64,000 nucleotides of DNA from Saccharomycopsis fibuligera x Saccharomycopsis cf. fibuligera. Its lineage: Eukaryota; Ascomycota; Saccharomycetes; Ascoideales; Saccharomycopsidaceae. The notes beneath the pieces are model-generated. The model was not told the DNA's origin. It did not search any database and saw only the letters and a list, made by a program, of their open reading frames with translations. Location of the stretch: NCBI GenBank assembly GCA_001936135.1, contig CP012819.1, forward strand, positions 992,001-1,056,000. The letters are read 5' to 3'. Each line of letters begins with the position of its first letter. The first letter of the stretch is position 1. The translations under genes and the position numbers were made by a program. Positions 31,838 through 43,544 of the stretch are shown here, piece by piece.

Positions 31838-32972
31838 CATTTTCTTGTTTTTTGATCAAAATTTTAGCGCGATCTGTGTATCAAATGTCATGTAAAGTAT
31901 ATTTTCCTAATCTATGGTTTTCTACTTTTGTAAGATTACGTCAACGTATGCGTACCATAAATTACGTTAAATGCTATAGAACAGTGCTGCCACATCGAGT
32001 CTTTTGAAGCTTACGTCGGGTGTTGTCTCGGTTGTTCCTATTATCGGCAAAAGATAACAACTGTTATCAACACTAATACTTTCGCATATTATTACTATTA
32101 TCCAAGTTTGGTACGAGGATTTGAGTGCTCAAAAACTTGAGGGCCTCAAGAATGTAGATGTATGGTACACAGAAAATGTAATGATATAGCACAAAACTAG
32201 ACAAAAAAGAAAAAAACAGTGTGAATGCATAAGAAAAGCGAATAAAAAATTTGAAAAACTGAAAAAAAAAAAAAAAAAAAAAAAAAAAAGAAATTAAACG
32301 AGATTACAATCACTAAATTTAATAATGCCCAATAATTAACCACCGCTATCGCCATCATTGTATTAGTAAATATGTCTATGTCTATTTGTATGCAACGGGG
32401 CTTGAGCAAAAAGGTAAAGTATTAAACTGAGAAAAGAAAAACAAAGGAACGTTACAATACACTATTTCGCCCAGTGATTTAGTGACTTCCGCATTTCCTA
32501 TGTTCAGTTATGTATGCATATGAATGTCACCGATCATAATTCTTTTTTCAAGGATTATATATCTTCAAATAAGTATGTTTATCTTTAAACTCACAATTGT
32601 CGTAGCTCATATTTTTTGCATATCTTTATTGAGCGTCTCCGAGTATTTATACATATCGTTTACACGGAGAGCGTCATCATATCAATTCATCATTTTGTAT
32701 TTATTTACCTGGTAGATTGCAAATATTGACTATCCACTGGCATTCGCCATCTTCGAAGTTACTTCACTGTCCTTAATACAAACTTTTCGCGATTGCATGA
32801 CGCTGTTTATCTTTTTAAAACTCATCCACTACTTTCCATATATTGACTAGAATTTATCACTGGATGAACAGCTTCTTCGCCATAAGCAACACACCGCGAC
32901 GCATTGTACCATGCATCGTTGAAATATTAAAACGGTAATAAACCGTTGAAAAATGTATACCATGTCTCAAAA
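31346..32972. other. convergent intergenic between RPB4 and the IRS4-type gene
   Basis: 1.6 kb without a supported gene. It holds a T37 tract at 31801-31837 and an A28 tract at 32262-32289, complementary homopolymers about 425 bases apart. ORFs here are short and mostly poly-Phe or poly-Lys translations of the tracts. Confidence 0.6.
31801..31837. repeat. T37 homopolymer
   Basis: Uninterrupted run of 37 T downstream of RPB4. Confidence 0.95.
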
Positions 32973-35900
32973 TCACGACTTCAACAACTTATTCTTTTTC
33001 GGTTTAATAACGACCTGGACCACAAGCTTCTTGACGCTTGCCCATACATTCTCATCCAACAGCTTTGGCAATTTCCGACCATACAAACACTGATCAACAA
33101 GCCACATTCCCACCACAAACTCATCCCTATTGAGGGTGCCGTCCTGCCGTTTATCCACTAAGTTCCATATCTTTGCCAAGATGTCATCGGACAAGTTACT
33201 TCTTCGCCACAAGTTGCGGACCACGTAGCCGTGGATCAACTGTGATGGATGGTTTATGTCTTGAGTATAGTGGCTTGATATGGCGTTTACTGGATGATGA
33301 TGCTCTGTTTGTTGGTCTTTTGTTGAGCTTGCGGCATTGATATTAGTAGCAGAATTAGTAGCGGTACCAACAACACCAGCACCGACTGGATCACCATCCT
33401 CATTATCATTTGAAGTGCCATTGGAAGCAATAATATCAGTTGAGTTCAAATTTGAATCCTCTGGGATATGCTTCAAAGGAGTTCGCATCAATTGAATATA
33501 TAACCCCTTGTTAGCCACCCAAACTCCTTCATATCTTTTCTTTTCCGCTTCAGAGACGACAATTGAGTCATTGTGATGTTTCCAAGGTTTATCTTCATTG
33601 AAAAAATCTTTTTCCTTTTTCTTCTCCTTTCGCATAGTTTTACGGAATGGGACATGTTGTTGTTGTACAATTGATGCTTGGCCGCTGCCACCATTAGCAG
33701 TACCCCCGCCACCACTGGAACCATTAGCGCCACTATCTGCATTAATTTGATAATATTTGATTTCTGGCTTCTTGCTTCTATTTTTACTTTTGTTTTGATA
33801 ATCATTGGTGCTTTTCAATCCTAGATCTCTGAGAACTTTATTACCGGTTTTCTTCAAAATGTTGCGGGCGCCTTTATGTGTATGGGTTCGAAGCAGCGGG
33901 TCGTTTACAGTGAGCGGATACTGTGGCAACTCTCCTTCTTGCAGTTGGATATTGTCTAAGCTCGTGTCATGATGCTCATCATTATAGTCATCATCATAGC
34001 AGTCTTCGTGTTGGTAATGGTCATAGCCATCAATGTGTTCTCTTTCTGGCGATGATTCATGATTCTGATACTTATTGTACTCGGAGGGACCATTATTTCG
34101 CTGCTGCTGCCTACTTGAAAACTTCTGAGCCGCTGGGAAAGGTTGAGCCTTATTAAGATGCGCGTACGTACTAGTCATTTCGAAATTATCATCGTACTCT
34201 GCATCTCCGTCCCCATCATTTTTCCCATCTTCTTCATCGTCTTCTTCATGATACGTTTCCTTCTCATTGATTCCTCCAACTCTATAGTTATCCAGAGGTT
34301 CCTTTTTCCCTGATTTGGCAGCAGACTTAACGCCGGAATACGGCTCTAGCTTGCGTTTTGGCGATTGTGATTGAAATTGTGGAGTCTTGTAATATGGAAA
34401 AGAATATGCAGCAGCAGCAGCAGCTCCACCACCACCGCTACTGGCACCCACACCAGATATTTTGGATATTGATGATAGTACCGAGATGTTACTGTTACTG
34501 TGATTTGATGTGTGTGGGGATAAATTATGATATTGGGAGTTTAGGCCGCTGATATTACCATTATCAATATTTGGTAATGTTTTTGAGTGAATTGGAAGTT
34601 TAGTTGGTGGTTGGAAAACATCCTGTGATCCATTAGGTTGCTTAATGTTGTTGTTGGTGGTGATTATATCACTGTTTGCTCTTGCTGCTGGCATTGGGCT
34701 AGTGTCAACTTTCAAAGTTGGAGCCAAAGCAGCAGCAGCGGCAAGTGATGCAGTTCCCGAGGTAGGACTTGGTCCTTGTGCTGACAATAATCCTGAGCCT
34801 TGAGTTGGCATAGTTAGTACTGCACCATTACCATTAATGCCACGAATTAAAGATAGTTGGCTCATGTTGGCCAAACTTGGATTTGAATAGGAATTAGAAT
34901 ATGGACTCTCAAGGTTATTGTTATTAATATTGAAAGAGTCTTGAGTATTGTTTCTTTTGGCAAAGTATCCTGGAGGAGACATATTGCGTGATTTGATTTT
35001 CGCTTCATTATTATTATCAGAAAAAGATACGTTATCTGATAAGCTAGTCACACTTGTATGACCATTATCAATATGATAATTGCTCTGGTTAATTTCCTTT
35101 ACAATATTGTGATTTAGTTTTGTTCCCTGTGATCCGCTTTTGGTGACCTTCACACTTGGATTTCTTTTATTCGAATTCAAGCCATCAGGGTGCTCATCAG
35201 TTTGCGGTTGAGTTAATGAATCAGTAGAATGAAAATAATCATAGGAACTTTTTCTTGCTAGTGTTATCCCACCAGGGGAGTAATGCAAATCTGAATTGCT
35301 ACTTGATATGATTGATTTGTTGGAAGGTATTGGACTTGATGGAGGTTTCATTAATTTTGTAATTTCGCTACTAGGAGGCTGCAAAAAACCGGTATTCGAC
35401 AACGTGGGTTTGTTTTTGGCGGTTATGGTGGAGGTGGATTGCTTTTGGTGATTGTGATTATTGCTTGTGATTGGAGTGCCTGAGTCTGAAGCAGCAGAGA
35501 CTTTTTTAGCAGCTAAAGCTGCTGCTGTAAGAGCAGTTAGACTATCATTGCTCTTATCATTATTAGCTTCATGATTTAGAATCGATGTTGGCGTTTGGAA
35601 CGGTGGTTGTGCTGCAACTGGTGTTGATGAAACAGAAGATGGTGCCGCTAAGATTGGAGAACCAGTACTATTATTGTAATTACTATTAGTATAATCCGTT
35701 TGAAGTCGAAGTTGGGAAGCGCTTTTGCCAATGTTTGTTGAATGAGGTAAGGATTGTGGTTTAGTACCGGATTCATATGTAGAGTGGCGATGAGAAAGTT
35801 TTGGTTTTGTAACAACATCAGCAATAGGACGCCGCACCAAACCTTGTGGGCTGCTAGTTGTGATTGATGCATAAGGTCCAGATATGCCGTAATCTGAGTT

Positions 35901-36428
35901 TCTTTTGCTTAGCTGGACTTTTATTGGTGGTAGTGATAGCGGTTGGGATGGCTGTGTCAGTGATGCTGCTGACGCAGAACTTGGCTTTGGTTGCTTCTGC
36001 AGCAGCAGCTTTGGTGGCAGTGGTTTTTTACCTGGTGTGTTCGTAGCGGTGTTGTTGTTGTGGTTGTTGTTGTGGTTGTTGTTGTTGTTGTTGTGGTTAC
36101 TTGAAGATTGAATTTTGTTTGAGTGAGGCTTAGTACCACCAATACCAAGTGTGTCTGAAGGCAGGAAAGAAGCTTTGCTGCTGTTGTTGACACTTGTGCT
36201 TGCGTTGGAGTTTGGGGTGAGTTTATTGAAAGTGACAGCGGCAGCTTGGGCGGCCAATGAAGAAGTAGAGGCGTTTGTCGGACCCTGAGGAGCAGAAGAT
36301 TTCCTGGAAGACCTGGAGGATCTTGAGGGTCTAGAGGAGAGACCGAGATTGCCAAACATTGCAAAAGGAGGTGGTACAATGAACGGATAACAAAGCAATG
36401 GGCAGTAGTAATGAAGGTGTTGTTGCAT
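32973..36428 (-). CDS. IRS4: IRS4/TAX4-type EH-domain protein
   Basis: 1,151 aa from the first ATG; a second in-frame ATG at 36359 gives MFGNLGLSSRPSRSS and may be the true start, since the first 23 residues are an unusual His/Tyr/Cys/Pro stretch. Only the C-terminus is a recognised domain: an EH domain (about residues 1060-1140) with LWRRSNLSDDILAKIWNLVD, the EF-hand-like loop DKRQDGTLNRDEF and VGMWLVDQCLYGRKLP. Just before it is KPWKHHNDSIVVSEAEKKRYEGVW-like sequence (in two parts) that is also typical of Irs4/Tax4. The remaining 900 residues are low-complexity Ser/Asn/Thr with His/Asn runs, a poly-Gly/Ala block and an acidic patch. In yeast Irs4 and Tax4 activate the Inp51 phosphoinositide phosphatase and influence cell-wall integrity and autophagy. 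Much longer than S. cerevisiae Irs4 (615 aa). Confidence 0.85.
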   Translation of the reverse strand: MQQHLHYYCPLLCYPFIVPPPFAMFGNLGLSSRPSRSSRSSRKSSAPQGPTNASTSSLAAQAAAVTFNKLTPNSNASTSVNNSSKASFLPSDTLGIGGTKPHSNKIQSSSNHNNNNNNHNNNHNNNTATNTPGKKPLPPKLLLQKQPKPSSASAASLTQPSQPLSLPPIKVQLSKRNSDYGISGPYASITTSSPQGLVRRPIADVVTKPKLSHRHSTYESGTKPQSLPHSTNIGKSASQLRLQTDYTNSNYNNSTGSPILAAPSSVSSTPVAAQPPFQTPTSILNHEANNDKSNDSLTALTAAALAAKKVSAASDSGTPITSNNHNHQKQSTSTITAKNKPTLSNTGFLQPPSSEITKLMKPPSSPIPSNKSIISSSNSDLHYSPGGITLARKSSYDYFHSTDSLTQPQTDEHPDGLNSNKRNPSVKVTKSGSQGTKLNHNIVKEINQSNYHIDNGHTSVTSLSDNVSFSDNNNEAKIKSRNMSPPGYFAKRNNTQDSFNINNNNLESPYSNSYSNPSLANMSQLSLIRGINGNGAVLTMPTQGSGLLSAQGPSPTSGTASLAAAAALAPTLKVDTSPMPAARANSDIITTNNNIKQPNGSQDVFQPPTKLPIHSKTLPNIDNGNISGLNSQYHNLSPHTSNHSNSNISVLSSISKISGVGASSGGGGAAAAAAYSFPYYKTPQFQSQSPKRKLEPYSGVKSAAKSGKKEPLDNYRVGGINEKETYHEEDDEEDGKNDGDGDAEYDDNFEMTSTYAHLNKAQPFPAAQKFSSRQQQRNNGPSEYNKYQNHESSPEREHIDGYDHYQHEDCYDDDYNDEHHDTSLDNIQLQEGELPQYPLTVNDPLLRTHTHKGARNILKKTGNKVLRDLGLKSTNDYQNKSKNRSKKPEIKYYQINADSGANGSSGGGGTANGGSGQASIVQQQHVPFRKTMRKEKKKEKDFFNEDKPWKHHNDSIVVSEAEKKRYEGVWVANKGLYIQLMRTPLKHIPEDSNLNSTDIIASNGTSNDNEDGDPVGAGVVGTATNSATNINAASSTKDQQTEHHHPVNAISSHYTQDINHPSQLIHGYVVRNLWRRSNLSDDILAKIWNLVDKRQDGTLNRDEFVVGMWLVDQCLYGRKLPKLLDENVWASVKKLVVQVVIKPKKNKLLKS

Positions 36429-37644
36429 GGTGATAAGCTATACAGCTCTAGCGTTTAGCGCGATGATGTTTGGCGATGTCCTTTGGCCATTGCGCAGTGG
36501 CTGTACTTACGAGGATGTATCATGTGATCTTCGGGGATTTCAGTACAAGTTGCTTATAAAGGCACAGAAGGGCACAAGACATAAGACAGAAGGGAACACC
36601 ATTCCAGCAAGCTGATGTTCCAGCGCTAGGGTATGACAATAGCCATTAAGAAAGCAGGTTCTGTGGGTTAAGAGACCAAGTGGGCCGTATCTTTTGGACA
36701 GTAGTTCCAGAGGATGGAGGAGAATATGTAGTATAGTGTAGTGTGCCCCGTAAGCCGCCAGAAGTCTTGTAAACAGTAAAAGTCAGCAGACAGCAACATC
36801 AACAGCCAAAGTACGCACTTTGCACCATTTTATCTATAATCGCTATTCTTTGTTGCTATAAGAGAAGCAGTATGTAAACGTGGTCGATATACTAGTCATT
36901 CACCCTCATAAGGAGTTGCCCAGGAGTTTTGATGTTGGGAATATACTGTCAAAATTTTCTCGTTATAGATAATGTAAAAACGCCTTTTTTGAGTCTTGAT
37001 TTAATAAAGCAAGTGTAATTAAAAACAGAATTTGGTAACGACAAAATTAAACAGAATTTGGTAACGACAAAATTGTATAATAAATATGATTTTTACTTCT
37101 GAATTTTTCTGTATAAACCACTCTCAATATTTCAAAGAGATGATTGTGGCTACTGGCTTCAGTCATAAATCTTTAATTCCTAAAACCATTTTGAAGAAAC
37201 GGGTTGCGCTCCTACCTCCGGTAAAATAAAATGTAAAACTTTACAATTTCTCAGAACCATTTTCCTAAACGTGGAGCGCAAAGCATTTGAGTGGTTTCAT
37301 CGCTACTGGTACTGTCAATTATCAACTGTGTCTTGTGGTTATGCCTTTCGTTTTGGTTAGGAGCCCTTTGGTACTGTCAATATAACCACAGAAAGACAAT
37401 TGCCAGAACGCTATCATCGTCATCATCGGTAATGGATCAAAAAAGTAGCACGACTAAATCAATTAAACTTATATTTTATTTTGATCCATTCATCACTACT
37501 GTTATGCACGTCACCTTAATTAGACATAAAAAGTAGCTAAAATTAAAAATTAGCAAAAACAGTATAAACAGCAGGCCAACTTAGGCAGGCGGCGGATCCA
37601 ATCACATTCAAAATCAAATATCATATACACAGGGGAAGATAAAG
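36429..37644. other. divergent promoter of IRS4 and VPS38
   Basis: 1.2 kb. A 26-bp perfect tandem duplication lies at 37023-37074, and the inverted pair TTGCGCTCC (37204-37212) / GGAGCGCAA (37272-37280) follows. ORFs here are short and unsupported. Confidence 0.55.
37023..37074. repeat. 26-bp perfect tandem duplication
   Basis: The unit AAACAGAATTTGGTAACGAC plus AAAATT occurs twice without mismatch (37023-37048, 37049-37074). Confidence 0.95.
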
Positions 37645-39128
37645 ATGGATGAGCCGATATTAATACAGGTATGTCGTTGCAAATGTGGATTTAGTCTCAA
37701 TTTCAAACCGAGAGTAGCAAACTCTATTCATTCTTCGTCATTTGGAAGAAAAATACTGAAAAAACAAATCAAAAAAGATTAAAAACTAACATATCAAAAG
37801 AGGAAAGTGAAACATTTGATATCTATATCAATAAGGAACATCACCATACCTAATGACGATGAGCGAAGTCCTCTTAGAAGCAAAATACAAAGCGTTACTA
37901 GTATTGCCAGTCTAAACAATAATAACAATAACATTGACGGCAGTCACACCACACTCAATAGCAGTCCTCAAGATGCACAATTTGCAAATAATAGTCTCCA
38001 AATCTCTAATGATCCACTCAGGAACCAAATCAGTCTCCAACAATTAAATGACTCCAAAATATTTGACACGTTTTTCTCATTATCTGATACCATTGCTGCC
38101 AATGTGAACACAAACCATAATTACAATAAAAACAGAAACCCTTTTTCCAACCCTAAACCATTTTACATCAGTGAAGTAATTGAAAACACAGTTAGTCCAA
38201 ATTTCAAAGATATTAACCTTGGCAACTTGCTGATACATGATCCTAATGCGTATGCGATGCTTGCACAAAGAACAACATTCAAATTGACAATTTTCATAAG
38301 GAACAACAACACCAGTAATATTGATTCTATAATCAATCACGACATGCAGGAACAGCAACAGCAAGGAAAAAAGCCTTGGCAAATATTATTATCAATTGAA
38401 ATAAATTTAGGAGATTTGGTATTTCTTGGAGCTTCACTCAACGAGGTTGATGATGGGATCCTCAGAAAAAACTTAATACCAAAAAACCACTCAAGACGAG
38501 ACAATTGTAATTTATTATTGTTTACGTTAGCTGATGGGGTTTATTATGTGCCCATGTTAAGTAACATGAGTGATATAAGATCAAAACTAAGGACCCGTTC
38601 TCTAAATACTGCAAATGGTGGAAAGAAAAATAATAACAATAACGGATTGGCTGATGTTGATGTCCAAGAGTCGATAAGACCAACTAATGGAGTTCAAGTA
38701 TTAAGTTATGACATGTTGATGAAGTTGAATAATTTGAAACTTTGCATTTTGGATATAGAAAAAATTAACTATCAGTTGGCTATGAACTTGGAGAATTTGA
38801 TAAGGTCAAAACAAAAGCAAGCAACAAGGGAAAAAGAGGCGACATCAAATGATGACGAAACATCAAAAAGAGCTCTATCTCATAACAAAAGTGGCCAACG
38901 TTTACAGGACATTGCGTTGAGGATTCGAGTGTTGAAGATTGAACTTGTTAAGTTTAGAAAAGTTATAAATTTATTTAAGAAGCATAACTACAATTTACAA
39001 AAAAAGCTAGAATTGAAGAAAACATATTTGAATAAATTGAGATTATTGATTGATGACTCAAATGAACAAGATCTTGCATCAGTTTTGAAAGAGGTCAATT
39101 CATATGAGAAAATCAATTTTAAGTACAT

Positions 39129-39171
<43 letters not shown>

Positions 39172-40131
39172 AAAGAGGAGAAGGAGGAGGAGCAAGAGAA
39201 TATTAGCAATGGGGGTAAGAAAAATTATGATGGAAGCGTGTATGCTAATAGTATTGTTGATAGTCATGCAAGCAGCATAGACGACCATACTAATGAACGC
39301 CAGCACGATGATGAAAACTCAATCAATAACCAACAATTCCAAAATCAAAACCAAAATCAATTCAATTCTATAATTCTCTCAATCAACGCAGACATGTCGC
39401 GCTTGAAAGAAATTTACGGAATCAATTTAAACAAACTCAATCAAGCGAACTACCAAATAGATCTAGAAATTCTGAGGATTTTTAAACTATTACTTGAAAT
39501 TTTCGATATTGTTCCTAATCCAGAAAACCCCATTGAATTTAAGATCTTGGGACTCAGATTATCAAATTTATGCTATTTTATCAAATACCCAAATTATGGC
39601 CTGCATCTTAATCATCAAAATAACATCAATACTAACAACCACCACAATAGCATGTCCAGCAACACAAGTATTCGGAGCTATGATAGACCCGCTACTAGAA
39701 CGCATTGCACGGAAACAGTAGCTGCTGAATTGGAAGATGCTGATTTGCATATCCTTTCCAAAGAAGAACTCCAAATAGAAATAGATTGCGCATTAGGCTA
39801 TGTGTGCCAATTAGTTCAGCTTATCTCGTTATATTTGTTAATTCCTCTAAAATATCCCATCATCACATTCGGAAGCTATTCGTTCATTTGCGATTACGTC
39901 AGCGATTTAAATGATAATTCCAGTAAAATTTTTCCGTTACATTTGATGAAGACTAACGGGTTGATTTTCAGATTTGAGTATGGGGTGAATTTGTTAAACA
40001 AAAACCTTGAACAGTTGATGAATTCGCAAAACTTGTCAATGCCGGATCTGAAAAATATTTTGGGGAACTTGAAGACATTGTTGTTGTTTTTGTCTTCTAA
40101 GGACTTAATGTATTTTCGTGGGAGTGGATAG
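37645..40131 (+). CDS. VPS38: VPS38, UVRAG-type subunit of PI3-kinase complex II, two exons
   Basis: The long open frame has no usable ATG near its start. A mini-exon at 37645-37668 (MDEPILIQ), an intron 37669-37800 (GTATGT donor, AACTAAC branch at 37784-37790, AAAAG acceptor) and exon 2 at 37801-40131 give 784 aa with RKVKHLISISIRNITI at the junction, a pattern seen at the start of UVRAG/Vps38 proteins. A coiled coil lies at about 315-440, a poly-Asp tract (GAT repeat, 39129-39170) at about 452-465. The C-terminal half is the Atg14/UVRAG BARA-like domain: YPIITFGSYSFICDYVSD and IFRFEYGVNLLNKNLEQLM. Vps38 links Vps34-Vps15-Vps30 to endosomes and vacuolar protein sorting. The S. cerevisiae protein is 439 aa; the excess is Asn-rich low complexity. 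Confidence 0.85.
39129..39170. repeat. (GAT)14 microsatellite in VPS38
   Basis: Encodes an Asp run followed by a Glu/Lys-rich patch; likely length-variable between strains. Confidence 0.9.
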
Positions 40132-40859
40132 ATGGCGGGGGAAAGCATTTGTCTTTATTTTTATTTTATTTTTTTCTTTTCTTTTTTTTTTTTTTTGTAC
40201 ATCAAGTTAAAAGTGTACACAGGACAGAGTGTATTTGTTCTTGTTTCTAGACATATTTAAAGGGGTCTCTACTAGTAGAAATTGTTTATTTTCTCGGAAA
40301 ATGTGCCTCTACTAGACAAGTACTCATATACAGAGTAAAAAAGTAAATTAATATACTGACTGGTGTGGTTTGAGGAAACTGAATACTTTCTTGTGTGCAC
40401 TCATGGAGTTGATATAGACTCAAAGCATCCGCGTGCTACGTAGACATCCATAACGGATAGCATGCCTTCGGTAGTTGATAACGACTGCAACTCAATTGCC
40501 GTTGCCTAAGAGGACAGTCGACATAATTCCTGCCGTTACTGAAACACACAGCATGCATGAAACTATAATTTACACTTGGTATTCAAAGATAATAATTTTT
40601 TATTCTTGATTTGTTTTACTTACTTGGTTTTCAGTTAGCTCGTACATGTGGCGTAAGTCAACAACAAGAAAAATAGATACAAATAACATATATACAAAAC
40701 AATATAGTTTTGCTAGCTTAGTTGGCTCAGTTAGTTAAGGTCATGAAAAGGTAAAAAAGTTGGGTCGTAAAGAATTTGAAATCATGTAAAATATAGTGAA
40801 AATCATTAGCTCGTTATCATATCAGCTTCAGGCCATGTTAGACAAATGCACAAAAAAGC
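40132..40859. other. convergent intergenic between VPS38 and the hydrophilin gene
   Basis: Contains a T14 tract near 40183-40196 and two CTCTACTAG repeats (about 40266 and 40311). A stretch that begins like a tRNA (GCTAGCTTAGTTGGCTCAG at 40713) lacks an anticodon arm and T arm. No gene is supported. Confidence 0.5.
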
Positions 40860-41384
40860 TTAGTAGCCACTGTAACCGCCAGCAGTACCGCCACCAAGGT
40901 TGTCATCAACACCGTTGAAGTTGTTTCTAGCTTGGCTTCTGGTGGTTCTACCTTGGTTACCCCAACCTTGAGATTGCTGGGCCTTCTTAAAATTTTCATT
41001 GGTAGCCTGGTCTCCATATTGAGATTGGTCATATTGACCAGAATTTGAAGCACGGTTCCAATCATCAGTGTCTTCATTTCGGTTCAAGTAGTCACTGTTG
41101 CCACGGCGGGTTTGTTGATGGCCATAACCGCTATCAATACCACCAGCAGTAGTGTTGCTGTTCCCATAACTGCCCGAGTTACCATGTGTATTTCTGCTGC
41201 CATAGCCGCCTGAGTTACCGCGAGTGTTACCGTAGCCGCTACCAGTTTGAGATTGATTAAAACCATCATCATGGCCATAGTTTTGAGAGCTACCATAGCC
41301 TTCGTGGCCACTGGTGTTAGATTCGTGTTGGGTGGTGGAGTCACCGGACAATTTGTCAGTCAATTTGTTTACTAAGCCAGACAT
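40860..41384 (-). CDS. Gre1/Sip18-like hydrophilin
   Basis: 174 aa, almost entirely Gly, Ser, Asn, Tyr, Gln, Asp and Thr, with no hydrophobic core; predicted to be disordered. The N-terminus MSGLVNKLTDKLSGD resembles the start of the S. cerevisiae stress hydrophilins Gre1 and Sip18 (MSN-L/M-NKFA-DKL-G). Repeats of the type YGxxNTxGNSGxYG fill the middle. The Gre1/Sip18 proteins protect enzymes during desiccation and osmotic stress and are induced by Msn2/4 or Hog1. I infer the same kind of role; the similarity is short and compositional, so the assignment is tentative. The gene has a clear ATG. Confidence 0.75.
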   Translation of the reverse strand: MSGLVNKLTDKLSGDSTTQHESNTSGHEGYGSSQNYGHDDGFNQSQTGSGYGNTRGNSGGYGSRNTHGNSGSYGNSNTTAGGIDSGYGHQQTRRGNSDYLNRNEDTDDWNRASNSGQYDQSQYGDQATNENFKKAQQSQGWGNQGRTTRSQARNNFNGVDDNLGGGTAGGYSGY

Positions 41385-42945
41385 CGTAAAATAATAAGAC
41401 TTGGTTATAGATTTGATTTAATTCGAGAAGTTAATAGATGAAAGTTTCCAGTAAGAATTGTAATTTAAAAGTAGTTGATATTGAATCTGCCGCTCATAAA
41501 CAAGAAAACAGAAATCTAAAAGCCAGAAAAAGTTTCTACGGTTCGTTCTTTGGACCCATATTTATATTATTTTTCAATCTCTGTTTGAGGAGCGTTTTCT
41601 GTATTCTGTAGAATTTGGATACCTATAACCCTGGCTGTCTAGCTAACCAGTTAGGTAGTTAGCAACTATGACAGTGGCTCAACCCACAGCTCTGCATTGA
41701 TGTTTTTAAGTTTGTGCAAATCAGCATCAAGAACGTGCCCCTTTACCCTCAGGCACTCTATATACTACAGAATAGAATAAATTAAAATTAGATTTCTGAA
41801 AAGCAATCACCGAAGAATAGTTGCGTTGCTGTGCCATGATGTGATGTGATGTGACGCCGTCATAATAGTAGTAAAATTAGTGTGGGATGCAGAAGGGCAA
41901 TGGAGATTCTGGGAAGTAAGGTGGACAGCAAACTTGCAGCTCTGTATTAGGATAGGTAAACAAAAACAACAAAATCCAATCCCAATTAAAAGTACAACAA
42001 TAGATCAACCAATTGGCTTGGCACGCTGCGCTATAGCTATTAGTAGTGTCGTATAATTCCCGCAAATCTCGACCCGAGAAACGTGTTTACAATGTAAATA
42101 TTACAATAATAATACAAGACCAACACTCGATGGCTGTTGACATACGCTACTATAGCCCAGAATCTAGCAAATTTTAACATATGTAATAACACTAAGTATA
42201 CGTATAGACGCATGTACATAATCATGCTGTCAAAAAGAACAGTTGCTAACCCTCAAGAACATTTTCTTTGACATTACTAAAAGTGTAATCACCGATGGTT
42301 GCATCACGTTCGATCTGTACACACTTTGAACTACAATTTCACACCTCAACTACTTGGGTGATGTCTCGAAGATACTGAAAAATATCTATACACTCTTTCT
42401 GTTATAATTTTTGAAAAGTGAGATTAATTCAATTTAATTTATTTTATTAATTTGTTGTTTTCAGCATACTCTGGTTGGCTCTAAAAGACTATAATCGACG
42501 TTATGGCGTAGGTGATGTTTTATCCTCAAGAAATTGCTATGACCTATGTGTGTGGCTGATGCACTGTCATGTTGGCAGCAACAAAGACGTCATTAGCGAG
42601 CAACACAACTATGATGCTCGTGATCTGTGGCGGTGCAACAACAACAACAACTTTGGTGGTTGCTGGATAGGGGACGGGTAAATTATTCCAAATATATTAT
42701 CTAAGCAATAGATCACATGATGATTATGTATATTCTTATTTCTAAAAGAGTGCTTGCCACTTGATCAGGTGACTTACGAGGGAAAAAATTTTTTTTAACT
42801 GTTACTGGCACTGTGGTCTGTTGTGGCGATATCGCCAGCCGGGCGAAACAGAGTAAAGAAAATAAAAAAATAAAATAGAAACCTTTCCTTTGGGAAGACT
42901 AGTTCTTACGTAGTACCATAAAACCACAACGATCCCCCATACAAG
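41385..42945. other. divergent promoter of the hydrophilin gene and TIF11
   Basis: 1.56 kb. TGATGTGATGTGATGTGAC (41837-41855) is a short TGATG tandem. No ORF of interest; nothing else can be assigned. Confidence 0.5.
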
Positions 42946-43544
42946 ATGCCAAAGAGTAAAGGAAAAGTATGTACGGTGTTTTAATGTGTTTTGTTCAAAG
43001 CAATTTGCTGCTTCTGACCCGCTTTATTCGCACTATCCAGATGAATAGCTATAATAATGATTCCAACAGAACTTTTAACTAACACAATCTTTAGGGTGGT
43101 AAAAACAGAAGAAGAGGAAAGAACGACGGTGAAGGCCAAAAAAGAGAGCTTGTTACTAAGGATGAGGGGCAAGAGTACGCTACTGTTACCAAGCTTTTAG
43201 GTAATGGTAGAGTTGAAGCTCAATGTTTTGATAATGTCAAAAGAATGGCTCACATTAGAGGTAAATTAAGAAAGAAGGTTTGGATGGGTCCTGGTGACAT
43301 TGTCTTAGTTTCCTTGAGAGATTTTCAAGATGATCAATGTGATATTATTCAAAAATATCATCCTGATGAAGCTAGACAATTGAAAAGTATTGGTGAATTG
43401 CCTGAAAATGCTAAAATTAATGAAGCTGCCGGTTTCGACGAAGATGATGAAGGTGATGTCAATTTCGAATTTGGTGCGGTTTCTGATGAAGAAGAAGAAG
43501 AAGGTCAAGGAAAATTGGATGATTTGAACATTGATGATATCTAA
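42946..43544 (+). CDS. TIF11: TIF11, translation initiation factor eIF1A, two exons
   Basis: Exon 1 at 42946-42966 (MPKSKGK), intron 42967-43094 (GTATGT donor, AACTAAC branch around 43077-43083, TTTAG acceptor), exon 2 at 43095-43544; 156 aa (S. cerevisiae 153). eIF1A binds the 40S A site and works with eIF1 in scanning and start-codon selection. The N-terminal tail is basic ([11 protein letters not shown]), as known for its scanning-inhibitory role. The OB fold carries [37 protein letters not shown] and [16 protein letters not shown]. The acidic C-terminal tail ends in DIDDI-type sequence (LDDLNIDDI), the eIF5B-binding element. Without the intron the frame would start at an internal Met and lose half of the OB fold. 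Confidence 0.97.

Noticed and set aside
40713-40780. tRNA-like start (GCTAGCTTAGTTGGCTCAG)
   Set aside because: No anticodon arm, T arm or matching acceptor strand can be found downstream.
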